Shown here: positions 18,889 through 27,325 of the stretch, in pieces
How the letters are laid out: every line of letters begins with the position of its first letter
Numbering within the stretch: position 1 is the stretch's first letter
DNA from: Bin80 sp026708685
GTDB lineage: Bacteria > Bacteroidota > Rhodothermia > Rhodothermales > Bin80
Assembly: GCA_965200955.1 (NCBI GenBank)
Contig: OZ241742.1
Coordinates: forward strand, 1,054,001 to 1,118,000
Direction: 5' to 3'
DNA length: 64,000 bases
Notes under the pieces: generated by a model
The model's input: the letters and a program-made list of their open reading frames with translations, nothing else
Database searches by the model: none
What the model was told of the DNA's origin: nothing
Program-made: the position numbers and the translations under genes

Positions 18889-20121
18889 ATGAAATCTATT
18901 CAACCAATCCTCATCCTGTTGATGGTGGTTTCCATTGCGATTGCATCGGGTGGATGTGCCACCAATCCCAATATAGCAGGGGCACGTCTAGATCTTCGGA
19001 ATAAAGATTACTCTCGGGCCCTGACCAATATTAATCAGGCATTAGTGGGAGAACCCGACAATTCCGAAGCACTTCTACTGAAAGGAGATATATTATCCGA
19101 GATGTTGTCCGACGTTACGGATGAGTCTGATCGAACCGGATTCGTGGGAGAGCTCACGGGTGCCTATGCACTCGCAGTGGCACTTGATTCCGAAAATATG
19201 ACGCATGTCAATGCACAGCTTTCAAGGCTGTACAATGCCGAGTTTGTCAGGGGGATGGAGACATTTCGAGACGCTGGATTACTGGCAGGGAAAGAGCGTG
19301 CACTACGCTTCACCAGTGCTGCACGGCACTTCAGGAATGCATCTATGATGATTCCAGATTCCGTCAATGCACTCATCAATGAGGCACATGCCTATTATAA
19401 TGGTGGAAAAGCACAGGATGCAGTGGATGCGTATGAATCTGTCATTGCCTTAGGACATACAGATCGTGAACTGTTTGTCTATCTGGCAAGAACCTACGAA
19501 CTCATGGCAGTGGAATTGGCTGACCCAGAGACACAGCCTGACTATTACAATCAGATGATCCGAGTCCTTGAAACCGCGAGAAAATTGTATTCTCAGGATG
19601 AAGAGGTCCGAATTTTACTTCTGAATGCGTATGCGATGTCTGAGATGACTTCTGATGCACTTCCATTTTTTGAAGAAATCTATCCATTAGAGCAGGACAA
19701 TCAGGTCTATCTCTATAATTATGGTACACTGTTATTGAGACAGCAAGATTACGAGGGTGCAATTACAAAACTTTCTCAGGCGGTTTCATTGGATTCATCC
19801 TATGTCAATGCACTGTTCAATCTTGGTGCAGCCTATGTGAATCATGGTGTTTCTGTAGACAAAAAATTGCAACAGGTTACAGATTCTTTACAGTATCGCC
19901 TGACTCCACAGGTTACCTCTCGTTTACAAGATCAGCAGGCCTCCATAGAAAAGTCCAAAGCCGAGCTGTTTGGACATGCAATCACCAATCTTGAGTCGGC
20001 CAAGAGTTTGCTTGAAAATGATCTTGGAGATACCCGAGGTGTATGTCATGCACTCTATATTGCTTATGCACAGACCAATCAGAGATCCAGAGCCGAGGAA
20101 GCACGAATCTGTGCAAACTAA
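18889..20121 (+). CDS. TPR-repeat lipoprotein
   Basis: 410 residues with a lipoprotein signal (ILILLMVVSIAIASGGC, Cys at residue 23). The mature part is helical tetratricopeptide repeats, e.g. DYSRALTNINQALVGEPDNSEALLLKGD (about 41-68 region), QDAVDAYESVIALGHTD and YEGAITKLSQAVSLDSSYVNALFNLGAAY. It is probably anchored to the outer membrane and used for protein binding. It starts 57 bp after dapF and ends 35 bp before the trans-sulfuration gene. No specific partner can be named. Confidence 0.88.
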   Translation: MKSIQPILILLMVVSIAIASGGCATNPNIAGARLDLRNKDYSRALTNINQALVGEPDNSEALLLKGDILSEMLSDVTDESDRTGFVGELTGAYALAVALDSENMTHVNAQLSRLYNAEFVRGMETFRDAGLLAGKERALRFTSAARHFRNASMMIPDSVNALINEAHAYYNGGKAQDAVDAYESVIALGHTDRELFVYLARTYELMAVELADPETQPDYYNQMIRVLETARKLYSQDEEVRILLLNAYAMSEMTSDALPFFEEIYPLEQDNQVYLYNYGTLLLRQQDYEGAITKLSQAVSLDSSYVNALFNLGAAYVNHGVSVDKKLQQVTDSLQYRLTPQVTSRLQDQQASIEKSKAELFGHAITNLESAKSLLENDLGDTRGVCHALYIAYAQTNQRSRAEEARICAN

Positions 20122-20155
20122 TCTTTGACGAAAGTATTTATCCTGACAAATTTCG

Positions 20156-21301
20156 ATGCGTTTTGCTACTCAAGCGGTCCATTCACCACGCCATAACAAT
20201 GATGAAGTTGGTGCAATCATGCCACCAATTTATCAAACATCCACCTATCGAAGACCTCCCGATGGAATCGATAGTTCCTACGACTATGCCCGAGCTGGAA
20301 ATCCAACCCGAACTGCCCTAGAGCAAACCCTGGCTCGCCTTGAAGGAGCTCAGCACGGAATTGCCTTTGCATCGGGCATGTCTGGAACCGATGCAATTTT
20401 GCGTGCATTGCGACCGGGAGATCACATGGTTGCCTCCATGTATTTGTATGGCGGAAACTATCGATATTTTAAGCAAGTGCTTGCTCCTATGGGGATCAGT
20501 GTTTCATTGATTGATTTTGCAGACCTATCCATGGTAGAGAAGACATTAACCTCAAGTACGCGAGTCGTATGGGCTGAGTCTCCTACCAATCCTTTGTGTC
20601 AAGTCATTGATCTGGCGGCGATTGCCGATCGTGGGCACTCCGTAGGTGCAACGGTTGTCGTAGACAATACATTTGCCTCTCCCTATCTTCAGCAACCCCT
20701 TTCTCTAGGGGTCGATGTGGTTCTTCATTCCACTACAAAATATCTTGGAGGACATTCCGATCTGATTGGTGGATTTGTGTGCACCAATGACGATGAGTGG
20801 GCAGAGCATTTACGATTAATGGTGAAGAGCGTTGGTGCAATTCCAGGGCCAATGGATTGCTATCTCGTCCTAAGGGGGACCAAAACGCTTCATGTGCGCA
20901 TGGAGCGTCACTGTAAAAACGCACATACGATTGCAACGTATCTTGAAGCCCACCCTAAGGTTGAGAGGGTCATCTATCCTGGGCTAGAATCCGACCTTGG
21001 CCATGCAATCGCTACAAAACAGATGTCAGACTATGGTGGAATGATGGCTGTACACCTCAACACAAAATCAGCTCAACATACCAGTGATGTATTGCATGAA
21101 TGTGAAATCTTTAGTTTTGCAGAAAGCCTTGGTGGAGTTGAAAGTCTGATTGGGCATCCAGCAACGATGTCCCATGGTGCACTTTCTGCTGAGGAGCGTG
21201 CAAATTTGGGGATTCGTGATTCAACGGTTCGCCTTTCTGTTGGAATTGAGGACTCGGATGATTTATTGGAAGACCTTGAAAGGGCATTCAGAAAAATCTG
21301 A
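20156..21301 (+). CDS. PLP-dependent trans-sulfuration enzyme (cystathionine gamma-synthase/lyase family)
   Basis: 381 residues of the Cys/Met metabolism PLP family. Landmarks: IMPPIYQTSTY (21-31), YDYARAGNPTR (42-52), phosphate-binding FASGMSGTDA (71-80), VVVDNTFASPYLQQP (167-181) and the PLP lysine in HSTTKYLGGHSD (Lys195), then LGGVESLIGHPATMSH near the C-terminus. Members include cystathionine gamma-synthase, gamma-lyase, methionine gamma-lyase and O-acetylhomoserine sulfhydrylase, which motif reading cannot separate. A role in methionine/cysteine interconversion is the safe reading. Confidence 0.9.
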   Translation: MRFATQAVHSPRHNNDEVGAIMPPIYQTSTYRRPPDGIDSSYDYARAGNPTRTALEQTLARLEGAQHGIAFASGMSGTDAILRALRPGDHMVASMYLYGGNYRYFKQVLAPMGISVSLIDFADLSMVEKTLTSSTRVVWAESPTNPLCQVIDLAAIADRGHSVGATVVVDNTFASPYLQQPLSLGVDVVLHSTTKYLGGHSDLIGGFVCTNDDEWAEHLRLMVKSVGAIPGPMDCYLVLRGTKTLHVRMERHCKNAHTIATYLEAHPKVERVIYPGLESDLGHAIATKQMSDYGGMMAVHLNTKSAQHTSDVLHECEIFSFAESLGGVESLIGHPATMSHGALSAEERANLGIRDSTVRLSVGIEDSDDLLEDLERAFRKI

Positions 21302-21316
21302 ACACTTTCATTGCTT

Positions 21317-21348
21317 TTCACCACAACAATCGTGAATTCGGTGGTGAA
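21317..21348. terminator. Hairpin between two convergent genes
   Basis: TTCACCAC and GTGGTGAA form an 8-bp stem around a 16-base loop in the 77-bp gap between the convergent trans-sulfuration and ppiD-like genes. It is placed to end both transcripts, although the T-run is short. Confidence 0.4.
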
Positions 21349-21378
21349 GTTCAGGATGATCTTCCTACGAATATAGAC

Positions 21379-23469
21379 TTACTGAAGGGGCAGAAGATCC
21401 GTCCTTAAATCCTCAATGTCGGCTCTCTCACGCAGAGAGTTGATCCACTCCCGTAACAGAACGGTCTGCTGTTCTCTCGTCAAATCACTCAGAATATTTT
21501 CAAGTTCAGTATCAGACATCTGGGGTGGTTCGGCAATGGAAGTGGTCCGAATGACATATGCGGCATTGTCACCAGTGAGGACATCAGAATCCTGATTGGG
21601 CGAAAGTCCTAATGCGGCACCCACAAACTGCAAATCACGCCCTATTCCACTGATCACAGGGTTATTAAAGGACACGTTAGAGGCAATCTGAGGACTCTGA
21701 CCAAGAGCATCTCCAAGCCCATTAAATCCTTCAGAGTGGTAAGCGGACCGTAGTTGGTCAACCTGAAAATCGCGTTTCTTTTCAAGGATAGCCAGTTGTC
21801 TTACTTGTGCCTCAATGGTTTCAAGAGGCTCATAGCCACTTGGTTGAATATCGACTACATGAACAACGAGAGCCACTTGGTTAAGCTCAATGACAGGGCT
21901 CATGTCACCAGTGCTGGCATCACGCAGAAATGCTTCAACAGCATAACTTTGCCCCAAGCCCGGAATTGCAGTCTGTCCATCTTGAATCTGTAACGATTCA
22001 ACGGTGATTCCGCGCCTCATCGCTTCATCGGAAAAATTTCCCTCTTCATCAGCATAATAGCGCAGGTCTTCAAGAGATTCCTGAAGCATGTTGAGGGTAG
22101 CAACAGAGACATCAATGGCATATGCTAGACGAGACAGCTGAACATCTACGCTGGCACGATGAGTTACTTCAATGAGGTGGAATCCAAATGTGGTTTCTAC
22201 GGGTCCAACAAGAGTGCCAACATTTGCCGCGAAAGCAGCATCCTGAAAGGGTTCTACCATTCTACCGGGGCCAAACCATCCAAGATCACCACCATTTGAA
22301 CCGCTACCGGTATCATCACTCAATTCAATGGCCAGAGTAGCAAAATCCTCGCCTGAAAGAATTCTTTGACGGATCTCCATGGCAGTCGATCGAGCATCTT
22401 CGTTATCGATATTGACCAATATATGCCGTGCACGGACATGCATTTCTTCAGCGGGCTGGGTATCTGCGATCTTGATGAGTTGTGCCTGTCCATTGACGAT
22501 GATTGGACCATAGATACGACCCGGTTTCGGATCTATATCCTGTTCAAAAAGAGCTACAACGACTTCAGCCGATAGTGTGGAGGCACCTACAAAATTGTCA
22601 GACCAGTTGGCTTCGCTGGCAGATTGGGCAAGAAACAGTGAGTCATCGTCGGTTTCTTCAAATCCCTGTCGGAGCCGTTGAATTTCTTCCATGATGGCAA
22701 CGGTATCCTCCTGGGCAGGCAATCGAGAGAGTGAACCAATTTCAACACTGTAGAGTCGTTCTCGGGCATAATCCTCACGGTTGTCTGAATAATATCGTGA
22801 AACATCACGATCGGTGACATTGACCAAAGAGTCAGGAACATCCGCATATCTGAGGAAGAAGTACTCTACATCTGCACTTCGTTCGGTAAGGTTCCATTGT
22901 GAGGATGCATCCGATTCGGAGATACGCACGGATGATTCTAGTAACTGATTGAGTCGTTGTTCACGGCGTTCAAGTCGGATGTACTGCTCTAGCTGAATGA
23001 GATAGGGTGCCTGTGCAGGATCATCAATGACATTTTGAAGAAGTGCCTGATTGATACCCCCCTGACCATCAGAAAAATTCTGTCGAATCAGCCAGTGAGG
23101 ATTATCTCCTGTAATCAATTCACGGACTTCGGTATCACTCACAGTGATCCCGATATCATCCATCACATGCTCTCTTAACTTATTATCGACGAGTGAATTG
23201 AATGCTCGTTCCCGTTCGGTTTCCAACTGTTGGGGCTGGACATTTCCGTTGGAAGAGCGTCGGATCTGCTCCAGCTGTGCTTCCAGCTGTCGGCTATAGA
23301 TTTCACGGGTGATCGGATCTCCATCAACGACAATAACCTTTCCGAGTGGATCAGTGCCAATCGTGTCAAAGACACCAGAGTCTTGAAGAACCCATAGCAG
23401 TCCAAAAGTAAAGACAAGAACCCACAGAACAATTCCTGTGTTTTCTCGCATACGGTTCATAACACCCAT
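21379..23469 (-). CDS. PpiD-like membrane-anchored peptidyl-prolyl isomerase
   Basis: 696 residues. One N-terminal membrane helix (about 12-30, GIVLWVLVFTFGLLWVLQ) anchors a periplasmic chaperone with a SurA/PpiD N-domain (about 45-190), then one parvulin domain: VRARHILVNI, LAIELSDDTGSGSNGGDLGWFG, and VGPVETTFGFHLIEV (about 345-435). The C-terminal third has a degenerate second parvulin-like region and helices. It would assist folding of outer-membrane proteins such as the many TonB receptors here. It follows rpmA on the same strand with a 51-bp gap. Confidence 0.9.
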   Translation of the reverse strand: MGVMNRMRENTGIVLWVLVFTFGLLWVLQDSGVFDTIGTDPLGKVIVVDGDPITREIYSRQLEAQLEQIRRSSNGNVQPQQLETERERAFNSLVDNKLREHVMDDIGITVSDTEVRELITGDNPHWLIRQNFSDGQGGINQALLQNVIDDPAQAPYLIQLEQYIRLERREQRLNQLLESSVRISESDASSQWNLTERSADVEYFFLRYADVPDSLVNVTDRDVSRYYSDNREDYARERLYSVEIGSLSRLPAQEDTVAIMEEIQRLRQGFEETDDDSLFLAQSASEANWSDNFVGASTLSAEVVVALFEQDIDPKPGRIYGPIIVNGQAQLIKIADTQPAEEMHVRARHILVNIDNEDARSTAMEIRQRILSGEDFATLAIELSDDTGSGSNGGDLGWFGPGRMVEPFQDAAFAANVGTLVGPVETTFGFHLIEVTHRASVDVQLSRLAYAIDVSVATLNMLQESLEDLRYYADEEGNFSDEAMRRGITVESLQIQDGQTAIPGLGQSYAVEAFLRDASTGDMSPVIELNQVALVVHVVDIQPSGYEPLETIEAQVRQLAILEKKRDFQVDQLRSAYHSEGFNGLGDALGQSPQIASNVSFNNPVISGIGRDLQFVGAALGLSPNQDSDVLTGDNAAYVIRTTSIAEPPQMSDTELENILSDLTREQQTVLLREWINSLRERADIEDLRTDLLPLQ

Positions 23470-23520
23470 GAGCCAGCGAAGCTAATCAATAAAAAAGATC
23501 AAGAGAAGGAAGGTGTAAAG

Positions 23521-23784
23521 TTATCCAGCCGCAACTGAATCAACATGGACAATTTTACGGTTTTTCCGCCCGCTTGAGAACCGAACTTGGCCTTCTGCGA
23601 GTGCGAAGAGGGTGTCATCTCCCCCACGTCCGACATTCTCACCGGGGTGGATTCGTGTACCGCGTTGGCGAACGATGATGCCGCCAGCCAATACATTTTG
23701 GCCGGCATAGACTTTCACGCCGAGCATCTTGGGGTTGGAGTCACGTCCGTTTTTGGTGGATCCAAGTCCTTTCTTATGTGCCAT
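23521..23784 (-). CDS. rpmA: 50S ribosomal protein bL27
   Basis: 87 residues starting at MAHKKGLGSTKNGRDSN, with the family core LGVKVYAGQNVLAGGI and VGRGGDDTLFALAEGQV. The longer open frame upstream (to 23970) overlaps rplU and is rejected because family members begin at MAHKKG. bL27 sits at the peptidyl-transferase centre of the large subunit. It follows rplU by 13 bp, the near-universal rplU-rpmA order. Confidence 0.98.
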   Translation of the reverse strand: MAHKKGLGSTKNGRDSNPKMLGVKVYAGQNVLAGGIIVRQRGTRIHPGENVGRGGDDTLFALAEGQVRFSSGRKNRKIVHVDSVAAG

Positions 23785-23797
23785 AATGAACAATAAT

Positions 23798-24118
23798 CTA
23801 TTCTCCGATGGAGAGTGATGAAATACGAATTTGTGTATAGTGCTGACGGTGGCCGTGTTTGACCTTGTAACGCTTGCGGCGTTTCTTCTTGAAAACGAGG
23901 ATTTTATCTCCGCGAACATGCTGAATGACTTCACCAGAGACAAGAGCTCCTTCAACATGCGGGCGTCCAACCTTCACATCTTCCTGATCTGCGACCAAAA
24001 GTACTTCGTTGAACTGGAGCGTATCTCCCTCTTTTGCCTCAGCATGATACGGGATAAAAAGCGTATCATCCTCGGTCACACGGAACTGTTTTCCGCTGAT
24101 ATTGACAACTGCAAACAT
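23798..24118 (-). CDS. rplU: 50S ribosomal protein bL21
   Basis: 106 residues from the ATG at 24118: MFAVVNISGKQFRV is the usual start, and KILVFKKKRRKRYKVKHGHR is the RNA-binding basic stretch. A longer frame to 24205 is possible but lacks family similarity. It is first of an rplU-rpmA-ppiD-like set read leftward; the promoter should lie in the 187 bp shared with the divergent methylase gene. Confidence 0.98.
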   Translation of the reverse strand: MFAVVNISGKQFRVTEDDTLFIPYHAEAKEGDTLQFNEVLLVADQEDVKVGRPHVEGALVSGEVIQHVRGDKILVFKKKRRKRYKVKHGHRQHYTQIRISSLSIGE

Positions 24119-24305
24119 GAAATTTATCTGAGCGTATTCTGACGCGTTATTTTTGGATAGCCCATTAATATGCTTAGACCTGTAAGATGTTCCAATTCGT
24201 ACCATTAATATGAAAAAATCATTAAATTTAGTCGATCGAAGTTAGAATCACACTGTGTTTATGAGTATTGCACATTGAAGTAACTTCTATTGTTCATCCT
24301 CTACT

Positions 24306-27203
24306 ATGCCGACAAATTCTGAAAGGATTGTCAACGCCAAACTTGCTGAGTGCCTGCGCAGCCGCCTCCCCAACTGGATTGTTGGGGCAGAGCAGACCAA
24401 TGTGTTGGTAGAAAAGATGAAGCAACCGGATCTGGTTGTGTCCCATGCGAGTGGGCTCACGGTGATTATGGAGACAGAATTTTCTCCAGCGGCTACGGTT
24501 GAGTCGGATACCATTAAACGATTAGGAAAAACCATTCAGCGTACAGGTGAACAGGTAGAACAATGCGTTGCCATTCAGTTACCCGCATCCCTTCGAGAGA
24601 CGGAGCAGAAACAGCTTGATTCTGCAGTGCAAGAATCTTGTTATTTCTATGCTATCTTCACCTATGATGGGAAAGAGGAGTTGTATGCACATACCAATCG
24701 GTGGCCAGACTGTGGTTGGATTGAAGGCGGACTGGATGATCTGGCCAATTGCGTGGAAACCGTAGCACTGTCGGAGCGACGAGTTGCAAAGGGAGTCAAA
24801 ATTCTGGAAGAAGGAGTCAGTCGTGCTGCTGGATATTTGCAGTTTCATGCACCCGATTATATTCAGACAGATCTCGCCGAGAAGCTTCATCAGCAGGAAG
24901 GAGAGCAGACCATCCGTATGGCCATGGCTATCTTGGCGAATGCCGTGATCTTTCATATGCGCCTCGCCCGTCACCACAAAAAAATCAAGCCTCTTGAGCA
25001 TTATAGGAATAAACTTGGAACCGTCATTCAGTCCCATGTGCTTCAAGCATGGCGTGAGATTCTTCGCATCAATTATTGGCCTATTTTTAGTCTGGCATCA
25101 GAGATATTTCTGATCTTACCCGAACGAGATGCACAGAAAGTAATTCATCTACTGGAAGAGATGTCCGCCCAATTAGAACGTTTTGGTGCTGCGGACATAC
25201 AGGATTTGTCAGGCCGGATGTTTCAGCAGTTGATCACAGACCGTAAGTTTTTAGCTACGTTTTATACCCTACCCGCTTCAGCTATGCTGTTGGCCGAGTT
25301 AGCCGTATCACGCTTGGATATAGACTGGGCAAACTCTAAGGAACTCACCTCCCTTAAAATAGCTGATCTAGCCTGTGGAACGGGTGCACTGTTAGGATCT
25401 GCCTATCAAGCGTTTGCATCACGGTATCGGCGGACTGGAGGAGATGATGGGCTACTACACGCCAAGATGATGGAGTCGGTTTTCACGGCTGCCGATATTA
25501 TGCCCTCTGCAGTCCATCTAACAGCGGCAACGCTGTCTGGAATGCATCCCGAAAAACCATATGGGCATACTCGAATTATCACGATGCCCTATGGAGACAA
25601 TGGCGATGGAAACGGCGTATCCATTGGCTCTCTGGATCTGATGGAGGCCGATGAAACCCGAGCGATCTTTGGTACAGGTAGACAAGCTTTAACGGGGCAA
25701 GGAGCCGTGACTGATGACGGTGAGGATGCCGTTGTTGAAGTCCCCCATGGCTCTATGGACTTAGTGATCATGAACCCACCGTTTACTCGCCCCACCAATC
25801 ACGAAGCTACCAATGTGCCAATTCCATCGTTTGCGGGATTTAGTACGAAGAAAGAAGAGCAGGCAAAAATGTCGGCCCGCCTCAAAGAAATCAGGCATGG
25901 CTTGAGTGATCCAGCGGGTCATGGTAATGCAGGACTTGCCTCCAATTTTATTGATTTGGCCCATGCAAAACTACGCCCCGGCGGCGTGTTAGCACTGGTA
26001 TTACCTGCAACATTCATGCAGGGAAAATCGTGGGAAAATGCACGTAAACTGTTACGTCGGCACTATCAGGAGATTCTTGTTGTTGGTATTGCAACCGATG
26101 GCAATACGGATCGGGCTTTTTCGGCAGACACTGGGATGGCAGAAGTCTTGGTGGTGGCTACCCGAAACAATGACAACGGAAAGGATGAAGATAAAATATT
26201 TTTGACCAATGTTTTCCGTAGACCCAAGACTCAACTGGAAGCTTTGATTGGTGCACAGAAAATTGATCAGGCAAGGAGAGTCACTAATCGGGGGGCGGGA
26301 AAAATCCAATTTACGGATCAACAACAGGTTGGCAATTTTTATCGCACAAAAGATTGGAGTGGATTAGGGATCCGCGAACCTTCTCTGGTAAAATGCATGG
26401 ATTCACTTGCAAAAGGGCAACTCCTTCTTCCACGCATGGGAACCCCTATATCCATACCTGTCTGCCCGCTCTCCGAACTTGGTCAAAGAGGTTTCTTAGA
26501 CAGAGATATCAATGGGCGAACAACCAGCGGAAAGGCGAGAGGTCCATTTGATCTTGAGAAACGATCCGTAGCCCCAGAATACCCAGTCTTATGGGGACAT
26601 CGTGCTCTTCAAGAGACACGATTGATCGTTGAACCTGATTATCAAGGTATCTACCGGGAAGGTTTTCAAGAGCAAGCTGCAGAACTATGGAGTCATGGAG
26701 CATCTAGACTGCATTACAATCGTGATTTTGGGCTGAACTCCCAGCGACTTGGTGCCTGTTTTACACTCAAACCATCTCTCGGGGGAAGGTCATGGCCGAA
26801 TTTTTTAACCAGAGAGGAGTGGGAGATTCCTCTGGTACTGTGGGCGAATACAACGCTTGGATTGATATGCTCATGGTGGGCGGGGACTAGACAGCAGCTT
26901 GGGCGGTCTATCCTTACCATTACTCGTCTTCCTCATTTGATGTCTATTGACGCAAGGAGTCTCAGCCGAGACCAGTTGGCTCGCTGTAATCAAATTTTTG
27001 AAGAGTTTCGGGATCAGGCGTTTCTCCCAGCTAATGAGGCCTACCGAGATGATGTGCGTATTACATTTGATCATGCTGTATTGATATCTCTGTTAGGTGT
27101 GGATAAGGAATTACTAGACTATGTAGCTATCTTACGAGAACAATGGTGTCATGAGCCCAGTGTTCACGGGGGAAAACTTACGAAACCGAATCATCTCAAC
27201 TAA
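24306..27203 (+). CDS. Large N6-adenine DNA methylase, possible restriction-methylase fusion, tandem copy 1
   Basis: 965 residues, intact. The N-terminal ~190 residues contain PD at 41-42 and METEF with Glu56-x-Glu58 after the strand LTVIM, which could be a PD-(D/E)xK-like nuclease site with Glu in the last place (as in BamHI); this is inference. The gamma-class methylase core has motif I DLACGTGALL (354-363) and motif IV NPPF (490-493), then LRPGGVLALVLPATFMQG. The C-terminal ~250 residues are likely target recognition (LDRDINGRTTSGKARGPFDL region). This build resembles single-chain type IIG or BREX/PglX-like enzymes, but no other defence genes flank it. It is divergent from rplU and followed after 122 bp by a second near-identical gene. 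Confidence 0.85.
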   Translation: MPTNSERIVNAKLAECLRSRLPNWIVGAEQTNVLVEKMKQPDLVVSHASGLTVIMETEFSPAATVESDTIKRLGKTIQRTGEQVEQCVAIQLPASLRETEQKQLDSAVQESCYFYAIFTYDGKEELYAHTNRWPDCGWIEGGLDDLANCVETVALSERRVAKGVKILEEGVSRAAGYLQFHAPDYIQTDLAEKLHQQEGEQTIRMAMAILANAVIFHMRLARHHKKIKPLEHYRNKLGTVIQSHVLQAWREILRINYWPIFSLASEIFLILPERDAQKVIHLLEEMSAQLERFGAADIQDLSGRMFQQLITDRKFLATFYTLPASAMLLAELAVSRLDIDWANSKELTSLKIADLACGTGALLGSAYQAFASRYRRTGGDDGLLHAKMMESVFTAADIMPSAVHLTAATLSGMHPEKPYGHTRIITMPYGDNGDGNGVSIGSLDLMEADETRAIFGTGRQALTGQGAVTDDGEDAVVEVPHGSMDLVIMNPPFTRPTNHEATNVPIPSFAGFSTKKEEQAKMSARLKEIRHGLSDPAGHGNAGLASNFIDLAHAKLRPGGVLALVLPATFMQGKSWENARKLLRRHYQEILVVGIATDGNTDRAFSADTGMAEVLVVATRNNDNGKDEDKIFLTNVFRRPKTQLEALIGAQKIDQARRVTNRGAGKIQFTDQQQVGNFYRTKDWSGLGIREPSLVKCMDSLAKGQLLLPRMGTPISIPVCPLSELGQRGFLDRDINGRTTSGKARGPFDLEKRSVAPEYPVLWGHRALQETRLIVEPDYQGIYREGFQEQAAELWSHGASRLHYNRDFGLNSQRLGACFTLKPSLGGRSWPNFLTREEWEIPLVLWANTTLGLICSWWAGTRQQLGRSILTITRLPHLMSIDARSLSRDQLARCNQIFEEFRDQAFLPANEAYRDDVRITFDHAVLISLLGVDKELLDYVAILREQWCHEPSVHGGKLTKPNHLN

Positions 27204-27325
27204 CAGATGTATTTTGATTTATTATAAACCCCCATCAATGAACGTTCAGAATACCTTGAAGATACGTAAATGCAGAATTTCTTCTCCAACGAGAGATTGT
27301 ATATCTCATTCACGAGTTGACATTG